Shown here: piece by piece, positions 31,799 through 33,260 of the stretch | Layout: each line of letters opens with the position of its first letter | Position numbering within the stretch: the stretch's first letter is position 1 | Assembly: GCA_030615025.1 (NCBI GenBank) | Contig: JAUXAB010000042.1 | Span: 1 to 33,260 of the forward strand | DNA from: Phycisphaerae bacterium | GTDB lineage: Bacteria; Planctomycetota; Phycisphaerae; Sedimentisphaerales; Anaerobacaceae | Length of the DNA: 33,260 nt | Direction of reading: 5' to 3' | Made by a program: the position numbers and the translations under genes | Notes under the pieces: model-generated | Seen by the model: only the letters and a program-made list of their open reading frames with translations | Database searches by the model: none | What the model was told of the DNA's origin: nothing

Positions 31799-33260
31799 TT
31801 AGGACCTCCACGAAATTCACCAGTGCTACCGATATCGAACGATTCGCGGAGGCACTGCGCGGCCGGGCCAGCAGCGCCCCCAAAGTGGTAAGAGTCTGCA
31901 TCGGAACGGGCTGCGCCGCCAAGGGCTCACGCAGGATTTACGAGCTTTTCTGCGAGGCGGCCAAGCGGTCCGGTCAGGACGTTCTGGTCGATGCAAAATG
32001 TGTCGGCTGCCACGGATTCTGTGAGCGTGGTCCTATTGTCGTAGTCGAGCCCGGTGGAATTTTCTACCAACGGGTCGAGGAGCCTGACGTGGCCGAGGTC
32101 TTCCGTGAAACAGTGCTGGGAGGAAGGGTAGTCCAGAGGCTGTTATATGAGGACCCTGGCACGGGGAAAAAAGCCGAGAAAGCAGACGAGATACCTTTTT
32201 ACAAGGTTCAAGAACGGATTGTTCTGGGCAACAACGGCCTGATTGACCCCACGAAAATCACGGACTACATTGCGGAAGGAGGATACAGGGCTCTTGCAAA
32301 GGTTATATCCTCGATGACACCCGAAGAGGTGGTCTCGGAAGTAGAAGCGTCAGGACTTCGAGGCCGTGGTGGCGGCGGCTTCCCAACCGCACGAAAATGG
32401 CGCTCCTGCCGCGAGGCCGAAGGCCTGCCCAAATACGTCATCTGCAACGGTGATGAGGGCGACCCCGGGGCTTTTATGGACCGTTCCATTATGGAGGGGA
32501 ACCCTCACTCCGTCCTTGAGGGTATGCTCATCGGGGCATATGCCATCGGGTCCAAGCAGGGCTATATCTATGTCCGCAATGAATATCCCCTCGCCGTTGA
32601 GCACCTGCGAACGGCGATCTCACAAGCCCGGGAAACGGGGCTGCTGGGTAAAAACATTCTGGGCAGTTCGTTTTCATTCGATATCCGTATCAACCGCGGC
32701 GGCGGGGCATTTGTCTGTGGTGAGTCCACGGCGCTGATGGCCTCTCTGGAAGGCCGCCCGGGCGAACCGAGGGCAAAGTACATCCATACCGTCGAAAGCG
32801 GTTTTCGTGGCAAGCCCACGAACCTTAACAACGTGGAAACGTGGGCCAATATCCCCCCGATCATAAACCAGGGTGGGGAATGGTTCGCCGGCATCGGAAC
32901 GGAAGAGTCCAAAGGAACCAAGGTATTCAGCCTGGTTGGAAAGGTAGTGAATACGGGGCTGGTAGAGGTCCCTATGGGCATCACACTGCGACGTATTGTT
33001 GAAGAAATCGGGGGGGGGATACACGACGGCAAGAGTTTCAAGGCAGTCCAGACCGGTGGTCCATCCGGGGGATGCATACCAGCAGAACACCTCGATGCCC
33101 GTGTGGACTTCGACGAGCTCACGAAGCTGGGTTCGATGATGGGCTCCGGCGGCATGATAGTTATGGACGAGGACACCTGCATGGTCAGGGTCGCGAAGTA
33201 CTTCACCAACTTTCTACAGAAAGAATCCTGCGGCAAATGCACCCCCTGCCGGGAGGGGTT
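31795..33260 (+). CDS. nuoF: NuoF/HydB-type FMN and [4Fe-4S] subunit (3' end outside window)
   Basis: NAD(H)-oxidising or -reducing subunit. A GTG start overlaps nuoE; 488 codons are visible. Residues about 20-105 form an extra N-terminal thioredoxin-like [2Fe-2S] domain ([23 protein letters not shown]), as in HydB/HndC and not in complex I NuoF. Then come the FMN/NAD domain ([50 protein letters not shown]), the SLBB-like region and the start of the cluster motif [12 protein letters not shown] at the window end. The C-terminal ferredoxin domains expected in HydB would lie beyond it. A nine-G run (33010-33018) is in frame. Confidence 0.96.
   Translation, partial: MIRTSTKFTSATDIERFAEALRGRASSAPKVVRVCIGTGCAAKGSRRIYELFCEAAKRSGQDVLVDAKCVGCHGFCERGPIVVVEPGGIFYQRVEEPDVAEVFRETVLGGRVVQRLLYEDPGTGKKAEKADEIPFYKVQERIVLGNNGLIDPTKITDYIAEGGYRALAKVISSMTPEEVVSEVEASGLRGRGGGGFPTARKWRSCREAEGLPKYVICNGDEGDPGAFMDRSIMEGNPHSVLEGMLIGAYAIGSKQGYIYVRNEYPLAVEHLRTAISQARETGLLGKNILGSSFSFDIRINRGGGAFVCGESTALMASLEGRPGEPRAKYIHTVESGFRGKPTNLNNVETWANIPPIINQGGEWFAGIGTEESKGTKVFSLVGKVVNTGLVEVPMGITLRRIVEEIGGGIHDGKSFKAVQTGGPSGGCIPAEHLDARVDFDELTKLGSMMGSGGMIVMDEDTCMVRVAKYFTNFLQKESCGKCTPCREG

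Overview
The window looks like a chromosomal piece of an anaerobic bacterium, most likely a Planctomycetota member of the Phycisphaerae type. That placement is an inference. It rests on a planctomycete-style pseudopilin, an rplM-rpsI pair beside argC-argJ, a B12-dependent ribonucleotide reductase, acetogen-like CO/H2 genes and many dispersed intergenic repeats. No rRNA, tRNA or CRISPR array was seen.

Layout. (1) 1-3214, minus strand: argJ (cut by the window edge), argC, then a clear terminator separating them from the ribosomal pair rplM-rpsI, which has its own promoter. (2) 3215-6520: a repeat-rich stretch with an 11-bp tandem array and several repeat modules, followed by a compact type II restriction-modification cassette (controller, ScaI-like endonuclease, convergent amino-methyltransferase). 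A good C-box precedes the cassette and a 41-bp direct repeat lies on each side of it. (3) 6521-9680: class II ribonucleotide reductase nrdJ with two NrdR boxes over its promoter. (4) 9848-12058: a short uvrC without the C-terminal HhH domain, a toxin-antitoxin pair with a consensus promoter and palindromic operator, and a small zinc-ribbon protein. (5) 12328-16712, minus: ligA-ribD-UroD-family operon. A 64-bp palindromic element sits in frame inside ribD, and a relative lies directly upstream of the ligA promoter.

(6) 16910-25788, plus: a nearly continuous molybdenum/tungsten block of a small Cys-rich protein, ModE-like regulator, WtpABC-type oxyanion transporter, MobB-MobA fusion, MoeA, compact MoaA, MoaC, MOSC protein, an AT-rich secreted-protein gene and MogA. 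Genes for molybdopterin synthase (moaD/moaE) are not present here. Dispersed repeats lie between genes of this block and have been absorbed into the end of WtpA and the start of WtpB. (7) 25953-27405: a pseudopilin and a DUF3786 protein. (8) 27757-33260, plus: CooC (nickel insertion into CO dehydrogenase), a polyferredoxin, a thioredoxin-like [2Fe-2S] ferredoxin, a PAS protein, a SpoIIE-type phosphatase with an unusual C-terminal domain, NuoE/HydC and NuoF/HydB (cut by the window edge). Together blocks 6-8 supply metal cofactors and electron carriers for Mo/W formate dehydrogenase, CO dehydrogenase and a probable electron-bifurcating hydrogenase or formate dehydrogenase. The catalytic enzymes themselves lie outside the window.

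The strongest unusual signals are the covarying palindromic elements with apparent 2-bp target duplications (one read through in frame in ribD), the repeat-bounded controller-regulated R-M cassette, and the PAS/phosphatase pair embedded in the redox operon.
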